From Bacteroidia bacterium (GTDB lineage: Bacteria > Bacteroidota > Bacteroidia > B-17B0 > Aurantibacillaceae): a stretch of 64,000 nucleotides of DNA. A model generated the notes under the pieces. It saw only the letters and a program-made list of their open reading frames with translations. It ran no database searches and was not told the DNA's origin. Location: NCBI GenBank assembly GCA_026003255.1, contig BPGX01000003.1, positions 186,001-250,000 on the forward strand. The letters run 5' to 3'. How positions within the stretch are numbered: the stretch's first letter is position 1; each line of letters begins with the position of its first letter. Made by a program: the position numbers and the translations under genes. Shown here piece by piece: positions 55,624 through 64,000 of this stretch.

Positions 55624-56499
55624 ATGAAAAAAAATGACAAAAAACAATCTACTACCAAAAAAATATCAAAAGATTCAAAAACGTTTAATAAAAGATCTTC
55701 TTCAAAATTTTCTTCTGATAAAAATTCAAAAGAGTATTCAAAAAAACAAACGAAAAGAAACGTTTCGCCCACTATTAAAAAAGAGAATGAAAATCAAGAA
55801 ATTCGTTTAAACAAATACATTGCTAATTCGGGAATATGCTCTCGCAGAGAGGCGGATAAACTGATTGAGGCGGGTGTTGTGAAAGTTAACGGACAAACGA
55901 TTACTACTTTAGGATTTAAGGTAAAACCTACAGATGTTGTTGAAGTGGAAGGACAAAGAATTAAAAACGAGAAAAAAGTGTACATTTTGCTTAATAAACC
56001 TAAAGATTATCTCACCACTACAAAAGACCCCAAAAACAGAAAAACCGTAATGGAATTGATAAAAAATGCCTGTAAAGAAAGAGTATTCCCGGTGGGTAGA
56101 TTGGATAGACAAACCACTGGGTTATTGCTTTTTACTAATGATGGAGAACTTGCTGATAAATTGATGCATCCGAAATCTCGTCTACCCAAATTATATCATG
56201 TTACACTGGATAAAAACTTTTCAGGTTCAGATTTTGAGAAACTTTCAAAAGGCATTGAACTGGAAGATGGACCAATAAAACCAGATGCATTGAGTTATGT
56301 AATGGGTAAAAAAAATGAATTAGGAATACAAATACACAGCGGCAGAAACCGTATCATTCGTAGAATATTTGAACATCTCGGATACGATGTTATCAAACTG
56401 GATAGAGTAATGTATGCAGGTCTTACCAAAAAAAACTTACCTCGCGGAAAATGGCGTTTTCTTACTCAACAAGAAATTAATCTCCTTAAAATGCTTTAA
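55624..56499 (+). CDS. RluB/RluF-type rRNA pseudouridine synthase
   Basis: Isomerises a uridine in rRNA (RluB-like enzymes modify U2605 of 23S rRNA). The 291-residue protein has a basic, Ser/Lys-rich N-terminal tail of about 55 residues. An S4 RNA-binding domain follows (IRLNKYIANSGICSRREADK, EAGVVKVNGQTITTLGFKVK). The catalytic domain has VFPVGRLDRQTTGLLLFTND, with the nucleophile Asp in GRLD (about residue 161), and LGIQIHSGRNRIIRRIFEHL. The basic tail is typical of Bacteroidota homologs. The exact target cannot be fixed from the sequence. Confidence 0.88.
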   Translation: MKKNDKKQSTTKKISKDSKTFNKRSSSKFSSDKNSKEYSKKQTKRNVSPTIKKENENQEIRLNKYIANSGICSRREADKLIEAGVVKVNGQTITTLGFKVKPTDVVEVEGQRIKNEKKVYILLNKPKDYLTTTKDPKNRKTVMELIKNACKERVFPVGRLDRQTTGLLLFTNDGELADKLMHPKSRLPKLYHVTLDKNFSGSDFEKLSKGIELEDGPIKPDALSYVMGKKNELGIQIHSGRNRIIRRIFEHLGYDVIKLDRVMYAGLTKKNLPRGKWRFLTQQEINLLKML

Positions 56500-56507
56500 T
56501 ATCATTG

Positions 56508-56825
56508 TTATAATAAAGCATCTAATTTTGCCTTAATACTTGGTTTTGGCACGGCACCAATTAATTTATCTACCACCTGTCCATTCTTAAAAAAGAGAAG
56601 GGTAGGAATGCTTCTGATGCCATAATTCGTGGGTGTTACAGGATTTTCATCTGTATTTACTTTTGCAATCACCGCTTTACCTTCATACTCTTTGGAGAGT
56701 TCTTCAATAATAGGTCCGATTGCACGGCAAGGACCACACCATTCAGCCCAAAAATCTACTAATACGGGCTTATCGCTTTTTAATACAATTTCTTCAAAAT
56801 TGCTATCAGTTACTTGTAATGCCAT
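56508..56825 (-). CDS. trxA: Thioredoxin
   Basis: Cytosolic disulfide reductase of 105 residues. The active site is [13 protein letters not shown] (Cys30 and Cys33), preceded by the buried Asp in KPVLVDFW. The cis-Pro is in [16 protein letters not shown], and the protein ends KAKLDALL. This is the standard single-domain length. The gene is convergent with the RluB-like gene, eight bases apart, and divergent from the T9SS substrate gene at 57022. Confidence 0.96.
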   Translation of the reverse strand: MALQVTDSNFEEIVLKSDKPVLVDFWAEWCGPCRAIGPIIEELSKEYEGKAVIAKVNTDENPVTPTNYGIRSIPTLLFFKNGQVVDKLIGAVPKPSIKAKLDALL

Positions 56826-57021
56826 AACTTTTTTGCGGCAAGTTTATGCAAATTCTATTACATTTTCAATTCATTTTTTTCCTGTTGAAGAATGGTTAAA
56901 ATTTTATTTAAATTGTCAAACTTAAAAATTGACTTAGCAAAATAAAAAATCTGAATCAAAAAAACATTATGGACAAATAAACCTTTGTAAGATAAACTCA
57001 TCTAACAATAAAGTTAAATTT

Positions 57022-58557
57022 ATGAAAACTGCTTGGCTGATTTTTTCATCTCTGTTTTTACAATTAATTCATCTGTTTGCTCAACACGGAGTAACGCCCG
57101 GCTGGCAATCCACAGTGGTCCCGTTACCCAAAGTAAATCCGACGTATGCTGCCTATACAACCGTAGGCAGTGCCGTAGTAGTGGATAAATCCGGAAAAAT
57201 TTATGTTTTTTACAAAGAAATGGATTTGAATAATCCCACGACAGAACGGATATACATCAATACTTCTTCGGACGGTATTAACTGGACCCCGAATATTTTT
57301 CCTCCTGCCCAAAATGATAAGCCCGGTTACTATAATGTTGCTATTGATACTGCAAATAATATTCATGTTGTCTGGGTTAAAAACTCTACGGGGCAACTTT
57401 ACTATTCAAAATACGATTGCAATTTATCACAATGGGTAATAACAAACACTATTATCAGCAATACAGTCAATGAAAGTATCAGAGGAACTTCGATTACCGT
57501 TGATCGAAAAATGAGGGTGCATGTGTCGTGGATAGATGGACAAAATGATAACTCCGTAAATGGTGAAATAATGTACAGACGTTCCCCTGACAACGGAACA
57601 ACATGGGACGCTCAACAAAATATCAGTAACACTCCCGGATATCCATCCTGCTGGCAACGGTCAGATTTTTCGGGAACATTCAGCGATACCCTTGTATATG
57701 TGTGGCGCGAAAGTGTAAACCCGAGTGGAACTAATTGGGATATCATGCTCGCTTATTCAACAAACGGAGGGGTGAGCTGGCAGACAAGAATTTGTTCTAC
57801 TGCTTCCGGTCACGGTCAACAGAGGGACCCTGTATCAGCAGTTTTAAAAGACAACAGCATAATTATTGCGTATGAAGATTGGCCGACAAACGGATATAAA
57901 AAAATATATGCCGGCAAATCAAGTAATATCGTTACAACCGATCCTTCTTTTTCCCAAATATCAGATACTGTTCAAAGTGAGTTGCTGATACATGGATACG
58001 ATTACAAAAATAATCTATACTACGCTTTCTGGAAATGGAGATACGCAGCAGAAGCACCTAATCACATGGACATTGGTGGAAGATTTTTTGACAATAATAC
58101 TCAATCCTGGAGTAATACCAATCCTTCCGGCGGTGGCGTTGAATGGTGTACGGACATAGGTTCACAATCATTGGGCTTTAAAAAATGTGCCATCGGACCT
58201 GATGGAAAGGTGCATTTATTTTATGAAACACCTCCCGGCGGGATATCTTCCATATATTATACTTACCGGTCTTTTCCGCTTACGGGAATATCCTCATCCT
58301 ATCTTCCTCCTGATAATAATTTAATTATCTATCCCAACCCTTTTTCCACACAGACAATTTTACAAACACACAAACAGTTGGCAGACGCAACACTTACTAT
58401 TACTAATATTTTCGGACAGACGGTAGAACAAATAAAAAATATTTATGGGCAGAGAATAACTTTCTCCCGTGGCAATCTCCCATGTGGATTATATTTCATT
58501 CGGTTGACAGAAGAAAATAAAACCATTGCAGTGGATAGATTATTAATTGAAAACTAA
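57022..58557 (+). CDS. T9SS-secreted sialidase-like (Asp-box) protein
   Basis: Exported protein of 511 residues with signal peptide WLIFSSLFLQLIHLFAQ. The body looks like a sialidase-type beta propeller, with Asp-box-like repeats (SxDxGxTW): NTSSDGINWTPN, RRSPDNGTTWDAQ and YSTNGGVSWQTR. The catalytic Arg triad and Tyr/Glu pair of true sialidases cannot be recognised, so activity is uncertain. The last 75 residues (NNLIIYPNPFSTQTILQTHK, NLPCGLYFIRLTEENKTIAV) form a type A T9SS C-terminal sorting domain, so it is exported by the type IX system and attached to or released from the cell surface. GC content is visibly above that of the core genes. Related to the next gene. Confidence 0.82.
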   Translation: MKTAWLIFSSLFLQLIHLFAQHGVTPGWQSTVVPLPKVNPTYAAYTTVGSAVVVDKSGKIYVFYKEMDLNNPTTERIYINTSSDGINWTPNIFPPAQNDKPGYYNVAIDTANNIHVVWVKNSTGQLYYSKYDCNLSQWVITNTIISNTVNESIRGTSITVDRKMRVHVSWIDGQNDNSVNGEIMYRRSPDNGTTWDAQQNISNTPGYPSCWQRSDFSGTFSDTLVYVWRESVNPSGTNWDIMLAYSTNGGVSWQTRICSTASGHGQQRDPVSAVLKDNSIIIAYEDWPTNGYKKIYAGKSSNIVTTDPSFSQISDTVQSELLIHGYDYKNNLYYAFWKWRYAAEAPNHMDIGGRFFDNNTQSWSNTNPSGGGVEWCTDIGSQSLGFKKCAIGPDGKVHLFYETPPGGISSIYYTYRSFPLTGISSSYLPPDNNLIIYPNPFSTQTILQTHKQLADATLTITNIFGQTVEQIKNIYGQRITFSRGNLPCGLYFIRLTEENKTIAVDRLLIEN

Positions 58558-58680
58558 TACAAAGAAGTAAATTCTATAATATTGTCTATTCATCTTTTTT
58601 CTTATTGGAAAATTCTTAAAGATTAAAACAACCTTTAAACTTTTTTAATTTTTTATCATCTATTACCTAAATCAACATTT

Positions 58681-60261
58681 ATGAAAAAATTAATTACTAC
58701 TTGCCTATCCTTCTTCTGGTTTGGTTTTGGATATTCCCAATCCACCAACCACGGTATTGATGCAAACTGGTATCAATCTTCAAAAACAGCAACCGTTTTG
58801 ACAGGAGCTTTCTCACCCACTAATTACGTCCATGGGGCCGTAGCCAATAATATGGTCGTTAAACAAAATGGTACGGTTATTTTATTCTACAAACAAAACG
58901 GTCAAAATAAATGGGTTCAATCTTCCAACGGTGGAAATACATGGTCATCTCCGGGAAATCTACCTGCATCTGCAATTGGGGGACTATCTACCATTTCTGC
59001 TGATATTGACCAAAACGATAATATTTACATTGTTTGGAAATCCGGGACTTTCTCTCTTGGTTTTGCTAAATTTAACGGATCATCGTGGTCTCCGACATAT
59101 ACCATAAATACTACTACCCAAACCTCATCCGATACTATCTCATTCTCACAAATTACGGTTGATCGCAAAGGAAGAATTCATATCATGTGGCAGCAGGGTA
59201 ATCATCAGAATTATAATCCCAGAATAAAATCCACTTGCTGGTATGCCCGTTCTACAGACGGAGGTAATACCTTTACAACCACCCTGCTTTCTCAAGGGAA
59301 TACTTATCATGCGGCTTTTCCCGTTGCAGATTTCGGAGGTACTGCTCATGATACTTTGATGATTGCCTGGAGAGAGAATGTTAACGGATGGAAATTTTCA
59401 ACGTCCAGTTTGCCGGGCAATCCGAATTATCCCAATGGATGGAACTGGGATGTGAAAGCCAGAATTTCTTACGATGGCGGAGCTTCATGGAACCCCGTTT
59501 TTACACTTCAGGGCAGCGGAGCAAATGATACTGACGACGACCAGTGGGACCCGAATGTTATTGTTGACAAAAACGGAGTCATTCATGCTTTTTATCATAT
59601 CTACCATAATCTGGCACTTCCCGATTACAATGCTAATATTATGTATGAATACTCTCTGAACGGTGGCAATACATGGTCATCTCCCATGCAACTTTCTACT
59701 ACCGGCATTCGTAGTCATCTGATTAAAACAGCGTATGATTATAATAATAATTATGTCTGGTGTACCTGGAAAGATGAAATGGATTTCGGCAATTTGCCCA
59801 ACAATCCTCAGTCAGATTTAAAAGCAGTGTATATTCAAAATACAGGAACTCCGGTTATTTCACCTCAGGAATTTATTACCGATGAAGACACTTTTGAAGT
59901 TTCTTATCACAACTTTAAAGTTGGTAATGATGGTATTATGCGTGCCACCTACAATATCTCCAAAATGGGAGGTAAAGGAGATACCATATTTTATACCCAA
60001 CGAACTTCACTGACCACAGGATTAAATCATATTTCTCCGAAATCAAACATTAATATTTTCCCTAATCCAACCAAGGATTTCGTTTACATTTTATCCGACA
60101 ACCCGGCGTTAACCTCGGTAAAAGTGTTTAATATTCTGGGAGAAGAACTGGAAAACATTCAACTGCAACAAAACGCCATATTTTTACCCGAATCGGGAAT
60201 TTATCTGATAGAAGTTAACGACGGAAAAAATATAATGAGATTTAAGATAATCAAAAACTAA
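58681..60261 (+). CDS. T9SS-secreted sialidase-like (Asp-box) protein, paralog
   Basis: A 526-residue exported protein, paralogous to its upstream neighbour. The signal peptide is LITTCLSFFWFGFGYSQ. Asp-box repeats are QSSNGGNTWSSP, ARSTDGGNTFTT, ISYDGGASWNPV and YSLNGGNTWSSP. Both proteins share the phrase QITVDRKGRIHIMWQ or SITVDRKMRVHVSWI. The C-terminal sorting domain reads SNINIFPNPTKDFVYILSDN to SGIYLIEVNDGKNIMRFKII. Four clear boxes indicate a six-bladed propeller of the sialidase type, but I cannot identify catalytic residues. It is 123 bases from the previous gene; with the third protein the set looks like a tandem surface-protein locus. Confidence 0.82.
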   Translation: MKKLITTCLSFFWFGFGYSQSTNHGIDANWYQSSKTATVLTGAFSPTNYVHGAVANNMVVKQNGTVILFYKQNGQNKWVQSSNGGNTWSSPGNLPASAIGGLSTISADIDQNDNIYIVWKSGTFSLGFAKFNGSSWSPTYTINTTTQTSSDTISFSQITVDRKGRIHIMWQQGNHQNYNPRIKSTCWYARSTDGGNTFTTTLLSQGNTYHAAFPVADFGGTAHDTLMIAWRENVNGWKFSTSSLPGNPNYPNGWNWDVKARISYDGGASWNPVFTLQGSGANDTDDDQWDPNVIVDKNGVIHAFYHIYHNLALPDYNANIMYEYSLNGGNTWSSPMQLSTTGIRSHLIKTAYDYNNNYVWCTWKDEMDFGNLPNNPQSDLKAVYIQNTGTPVISPQEFITDEDTFEVSYHNFKVGNDGIMRATYNISKMGGKGDTIFYTQRTSLTTGLNHISPKSNINIFPNPTKDFVYILSDNPALTSVKVFNILGEELENIQLQQNAIFLPESGIYLIEVNDGKNIMRFKIIKN

Positions 60262-60290
60262 AATGCCCATTAAACTATAAATGAAAAACG

Positions 60291-61568
60291 ATGGAATCTG
60301 CTTTGTCTTTCAAAAGAATTATTTTGCTGAATCTCTGTGTATTGAACCTCTTCCATAATATTCTTGCACAGGTATTCACCAAAGTAGATTCCATTGCTTT
60401 TTCGAATGCACAGATTTGGGGCGTTTGTTCGGATAAAGGAGACAGTTTGTGTGTTACCACCACCTTCAATCCTTTTTCCAAACCACATCTCTTTCTGAGA
60501 AAAGTAAACTATACGAACATCTCACAATCCTCTTCTCTCAAGCAACTTACTTTCGACAGCGATTTCACAAGTATTCCCAATCTTACGGATCATAAATCCA
60601 TTGTGCTCAACAATGAAATCTTCATTGCTTTTTCAACAATTGGAGATCAGGATTTATATCTTTTCAAGACGGATATAAACGGTAATCGTATCGGAAATAT
60701 CGTAACAGTAGTTTCCGGATCTCCTGACCCGACCAATGACATGATTCTTGTTACCGACGGTACATACATTTATGTATTGCATTTCGATCCTCCAGACCAG
60801 CACCACGTTTATAAATTCAATACCAACCTTGTTTCTGTATCTTCTCCCTTTTCCACTTCCAATAACGGACATAATAATCTTGGTAATGCCATATTCATGA
60901 ACAATATTTTTTACATGTTTACGGGTTCCGGTTTTGGTTTTAATTCCAATCTGCGATATACATCCTGGAACAACAACTGGGGTTCCATGAATTCACAGGA
61001 CATTCTGACCAGCATCGGCGGAGACGGAAATTTCTTTTCGACCGGTGTTGTATTCGATAATGTGAACCTTCGTTGGTATATTGCGATGAATCACATTAAT
61101 TCAGGACAAAGCATTGGTCAGGAACATATTGATTTACTTGCATTTGACAATTCATTCAATCTACTGGAGCGAAATCATATTACATCCACAGGCAGCTTTC
61201 GTCCTCATCTGGTATTGAAAAACGGTTATTTATATCTTACTTACGACCGAAACGGCTCCGGTGTTTATCTGATTAAATATCAGGTTCAGAATGTGTCGGG
61301 AATTTCGGAAGTGAACAATAACCATTATCATTTCACATTATTTCCACAGCCCTTTTCAGATTTCTGTGTAATTCAAAGCGACACTCTTTTACATAATGCT
61401 ACCTTGACCTTTATTAATTCATTAGGAGAAAAAATATTTAAGTTGGAAAATCTTCAGGGAAAAGAAATACTATTCAACAGAATGCAACTTCCTGCGGGAA
61501 TTTATTTTTTCAGCATTGATGAGAATGGAGTACCAAAAGGAAAAGGGAAATGCATTATTTCAGATTAG
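60291..61568 (+). CDS. T9SS-secreted protein of unknown function
   Basis: A 425-residue exported protein with signal peptide LLNLCVLNLFHNILAQ. It has no clear Asp-boxes, but the repeated strand pattern (LFLRKVNYTNISQSSSLKQL, DLYLFKTDINGNRIGNIVTV, GYLYLTYDRNGSGVYLIKYQ) suggests another beta propeller. The C-terminal sorting domain (YHFTLFPQPFSDFCVIQSDT, LPAGIYFFSIDENGVPKGKG) marks it for type IX export. It follows the preceding paralog by 29 bases and is probably in the same transcription unit. The biological role is unknown. Confidence 0.75.
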   Translation: MESALSFKRIILLNLCVLNLFHNILAQVFTKVDSIAFSNAQIWGVCSDKGDSLCVTTTFNPFSKPHLFLRKVNYTNISQSSSLKQLTFDSDFTSIPNLTDHKSIVLNNEIFIAFSTIGDQDLYLFKTDINGNRIGNIVTVVSGSPDPTNDMILVTDGTYIYVLHFDPPDQHHVYKFNTNLVSVSSPFSTSNNGHNNLGNAIFMNNIFYMFTGSGFGFNSNLRYTSWNNNWGSMNSQDILTSIGGDGNFFSTGVVFDNVNLRWYIAMNHINSGQSIGQEHIDLLAFDNSFNLLERNHITSTGSFRPHLVLKNGYLYLTYDRNGSGVYLIKYQVQNVSGISEVNNNHYHFTLFPQPFSDFCVIQSDTLLHNATLTFINSLGEKIFKLENLQGKEILFNRMQLPAGIYFFSIDENGVPKGKGKCIISD

Positions 61569-61661
61569 CATGAACAAAATATTTTTTAAAATTTTATTAC
61601 TGAAAATAGTTTTCTGAAAAGCATGTCTTAATTTTCCCTATTTTTCAGGAAAATTTTATAC

Positions 61662-62150
61662 ATGAAAAATCTTAAAACAGAATTAAAATGGGCAGTAATT
61701 TTTTCGGTGATGGCTTTATTATGGATGGTATTGGAAAAAGTATGCGGACTTCACGGAAAGTACATTGATTATCATCTGTATCTGACCAATCTCTTTGCCA
61801 TTCCGGCCATTGTTGTGATGGTGATGGCATTGAAGGACAAAAAGAAGAAAGATTACAACGGTAAGATGAGTTATATACAAGGATTGATTTCCGGAATTAT
61901 TTTGTCTGTTTTTATTGCATTGTTAAGTCCGCTCACACAATGGATTACATCGTATGTGATTACTCCGGAATATTTTCCGAATGTCATCAAACGCTCCGTT
62001 GAGTTAGGGTATTATAAAACGATTGAGGAAGCCGAAGCATATTTCAATTACCGGAATTACGCCATACAGGGAGCCATTGGTGCACTTATAATGGGAACAT
62101 TGACGACAGCCATTGCTATGATTTTTATTCGGACAAAAGTAGTAAAGTAG
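61662..62150 (+). CDS. DUF4199 family membrane protein
   Basis: A 162-residue inner-membrane protein of the Bacteroidota DUF4199 family, function unknown. Four hydrophobic segments are visible: about 10-28 (WAVIFSVMALLWMVLEKV), 39-57, 71-92 (YIQGLISGIILSVFIALLSP) and 135-157. The soluble loop ERSVELGYYK-like region carries the family pattern (NVIKRSVELGYYKTIEEAEA). It is 93 bases past the T9SS gene and not obviously coupled. Its own promoter is not clear. Confidence 0.8.
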   Translation: MKNLKTELKWAVIFSVMALLWMVLEKVCGLHGKYIDYHLYLTNLFAIPAIVVMVMALKDKKKKDYNGKMSYIQGLISGIILSVFIALLSPLTQWITSYVITPEYFPNVIKRSVELGYYKTIEEAEAYFNYRNYAIQGAIGALIMGTLTTAIAMIFIRTKVVK

Positions 62151-62383
62151 TAAGACAGAGATTAAGTATTAGGGAATGTAAGTATTTGGAAATGATTGAG
62201 GAGTAATTTTTAAGTTGGGATAAAAGAGAGGATTTTTTGTGTTGGGACTGTCTTAACTCAAAAAGTATGTAAAGTAAATTGAATTGATTAAATATTCAAA
62301 CCTTAAATCTAAAATATATGGACAAACAACAACTTTACACTCTTTTCCAGGATACTGCCTTTTAAATATCCCTTTTTACTCAT

Positions 62384-62391
62384 TATATTTG
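62384..62391 (+). promoter_or_regulatory. Candidate -7 box for the TauE/SafE-type gene
   Basis: TATATTTG matches TAnnTTTG, 43 bases before the ATG at 62435. There is no clear -33 TTG. The remaining gap 62151-62434 holds no other feature I can support. Confidence 0.4.
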
Positions 62392-62434
62392 AACCAAATA
62401 CCGTTTGATTCAGCATATCTCTTTTACTAAACTC

Positions 62435-63208
62435 ATGGAGTATTTATTATTATCTTTAGTTGCATTTGTTACAGCCATTCTCACCTTCTTCTCCGGCTTT
62501 GGGCTTGGAACCATACTTACGCCTGTGTTTATGGTTTATTTCCCAACTGAAACAGCCATTGCTTTAACAGGTGTGGTACATTTCTTCAATAATATTTTTA
62601 AACTACTTCTGGCAGGCAGGCATGCTGATAAAGAAGTATTATTACGTTTTGGAATTCCTGCTGTTATTGCAGCTGCTCTGGGTTCATGGGTGTTATTAAA
62701 TATCACGGATTTACAACCTCTGTTCAGTTATGAACTTTTCGGAAAACATATTGAAGTGTATCCGGTCAAATTTATCATATCCGTGTTGCTTATCCTGTTC
62801 GCAAGTATGGATTTAATTTCTTATTTTAATACTCTGCAATTCAGCAAGGACAAATTACCGATTGGCGGTTTTTTAAGCGGATTTTTCGGAGGACTATCAG
62901 GCAATCAGGGAGCATTAAGAAGTGCATTTTTAATCAAAGCAGGGCTTTCCAAAGAGTCCTTTGTGGGAACTGCCGTTGTGGTTTCCACCTTTGTAGATTT
63001 CACACGATTAAGCATATATGCCACACAGTTCAACACATCCGGACTTGCAGATAATCTGCCTTTGGTAGTATGCGCCACTTTGTCTGCTATAGCAGGAGCG
63101 TTTATCGGAAACAAACTTTTGAAAAAAGTAACCTTACGATTTTTACAGATAACTGTGGCTATCATGTTGATATTATTATCGCTTGCTTTGGGAGCGGGGA
63201 TTATTTGA
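62435..63208 (+). CDS. TauE/SafE (TSUP) family permease
   Basis: Membrane permease of 257 residues in the TSUP family (sulfite/organosulfonate exporters and related). The start is MEYLLLSLVAFVTAILTFFS; an in-frame TTG at 62405 is upstream. About eight membrane helices are visible, and the two-fold duplicated motif is partly seen as FFSGFGLGTILTPVFMVYFP and FLSGFFGGLSGNQGALRSAF. It has a G-x-x-G-N-x-G-x-x-R-S element in the second half, as in the family. The substrate is unknown. Monocistronic. Confidence 0.88.
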   Translation: MEYLLLSLVAFVTAILTFFSGFGLGTILTPVFMVYFPTETAIALTGVVHFFNNIFKLLLAGRHADKEVLLRFGIPAVIAAALGSWVLLNITDLQPLFSYELFGKHIEVYPVKFIISVLLILFASMDLISYFNTLQFSKDKLPIGGFLSGFFGGLSGNQGALRSAFLIKAGLSKESFVGTAVVVSTFVDFTRLSIYATQFNTSGLADNLPLVVCATLSAIAGAFIGNKLLKKVTLRFLQITVAIMLILLSLALGAGII

Positions 63209-63310
63209 GGAAAAGAGCATGATTAATTTTTTTTGTATTATTGTAATGAAATTTTTATGCTTCTGTTAATTATTTCAATACAACAATAAAAACAACATTA
63301 TCACAATACC

Positions 63311-63823
63311 ATGAATGACGAAATCTTATTCTCGGAAAAACAACGTTTCAGACAATGGTGGATTTGGGTTGTTCTTTTGGGCCTCAATGCTCTTCTTATT
63401 AGTATTATTTCCATACAAATTTTTGGAGAAAAACCATCAGGAGATGATTCTGTAAGTTATACAGAATTATCAATTATAACCGTATTGATGGTTTTATTCA
63501 CCATATTTTTTTACATACATTGTCTTGAAACTATTGTAAAAAAAGACGGTATCTACGTTCGTTTTTATCCCATTCACAGAAAATTTAAATACTATGGCTG
63601 GGATACAATAAACAAATGTTATATACGAAAGTATTCTCCCTTGATTGAATTCGGCGGATGGGGCATCAGAACCGGTAAGGGTGGAAAAGTAACTGCCTAT
63701 AATGTTTCGGGTAACATGGGCATGCAACTTGAATTTACAGACAATAATAAATTACTCATTGGAACCAATAAGCCCGATGAATTGGCTGAAGTATTAAAAA
63801 AAATTGGAAAACTTGTAGAATAA
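63311..63823 (+). CDS. Membrane protein with PH-like C-terminal domain
   Basis: A 170-residue protein with two membrane helices (about 15-38 and 52-73). A small cytosolic beta domain follows, holding GIYVRFYPIHRKFKYYGWDT, IRKYSPLIEFGGWGIR and a glycine-rich loop TGKGGKVTAYNVSG, then LEFTDNNKLLIGTNKPDEL. The pattern (two helices plus a PH-like strand set with a closing helix) is like that of the gene at 16510, though I see no direct sequence identity. The function is unknown. The remaining 177 bases to the window end show no feature. Confidence 0.65.
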   Translation: MNDEILFSEKQRFRQWWIWVVLLGLNALLISIISIQIFGEKPSGDDSVSYTELSIITVLMVLFTIFFYIHCLETIVKKDGIYVRFYPIHRKFKYYGWDTINKCYIRKYSPLIEFGGWGIRTGKGGKVTAYNVSGNMGMQLEFTDNNKLLIGTNKPDELAEVLKKIGKLVE

Positions 63824-64000
63824 GAGAAATTGTTTAATCGTAAACTAACAAAGATATGAGAGTTACAAATGATTTGGGAATATTTAAACTATTATAAAAT
63901 GTACAAATGTTTTAATAATAGTTCTAACAATTACAAATGATTAAATTAAGATATAATACTAATTGAGATGAAAAAATGATTAATATATGATTTTTATATT

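Noticed and set aside
61615-61660. TTTTCC...GGAAAA hairpin before the DUF4199 gene, considered as a regulatory element
   Set aside because: The stem is short and AT-rich with no conserved riboswitch features; it could be a weak terminator of the preceding gene but I cannot support it.

Overview
The window is one stretch of a low-GC Bacteroidota genome. Four things support this. Promoters fit the Bacteroidota pattern TAnnTTTG with TTG near -33. Several families are typical of the phylum: the DUF3276 PUR-like protein, PorP/SprF, type IX (T9SS) C-terminal sorting domains, and a CarB without its regulatory domain. An lpxB gene and an LptD-type gene indicate an LPS-bearing outer membrane. Most ribosomal and housekeeping genes have AT-rich codons and no clear Shine-Dalgarno sequence. 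I cannot place it below phylum.

Layout. 1-5.3 kb: homoserine dehydrogenase (5' end outside the window), 3-hydroxyanthranilate dioxygenase, a DUF502 membrane protein and carB. 5.5-8.7 kb: a damaged minus-strand restriction-modification-like block, made of a DNA methyltransferase with no motif IV and a split frame, an EVE/PUA-like plus NucS-like nuclease, a small unknown gene, a 5'-truncated paralogous nuclease, and a gene remnant upstream. 8.8-21 kb: SlyD and an ALDH7-type dehydrogenase, a PUR-like protein, a TPR protein, lpxB, a SpoIID-like protein, an arginase-family enzyme and a copper-type P-type ATPase.

21.2-27.0 kb: a three-gene minus-strand SMC/kleisin operon in the order kleisin-like, MukE-like, SMC ATPase (as in MksFEB or Wadjet JetABC). 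It is broken by about two dozen frameshifts, while the genes on both sides are intact. Its GC is visibly higher than its neighbours, and no JetD/MksG nuclease gene is present.

27.5-56.8 kb: core and envelope genes. These are thiL, rlmD, an lptD gene split at an A8 run, an amidase, prfA followed by a HisKA_2-type kinase and a tyrosine phosphatase, a PorP plus PorE-like pair, a PAS-PP2C phosphatase, rpsF-rpsR-rplI, an amidohydrolase, a glycine-rich surface protein, rpsA, tRNA-Arg(CCG), a GH3 protein, a MarR regulator, an arginase-fold protein that has lost its metal ligands, a class A PBP, an RluB-like synthase and trxA. 57-63.8 kb: a higher-GC segment with three T9SS-secreted proteins (two with sialidase-type Asp-boxes) and three membrane proteins.

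The best leads are the frameshifted SMC operon, the restriction-like block whose methyltransferase frame is broken by an 8-bp tandem duplication, and the homopolymer frameshift in lptD. For each, the first question is whether the indels are real or are consensus errors.
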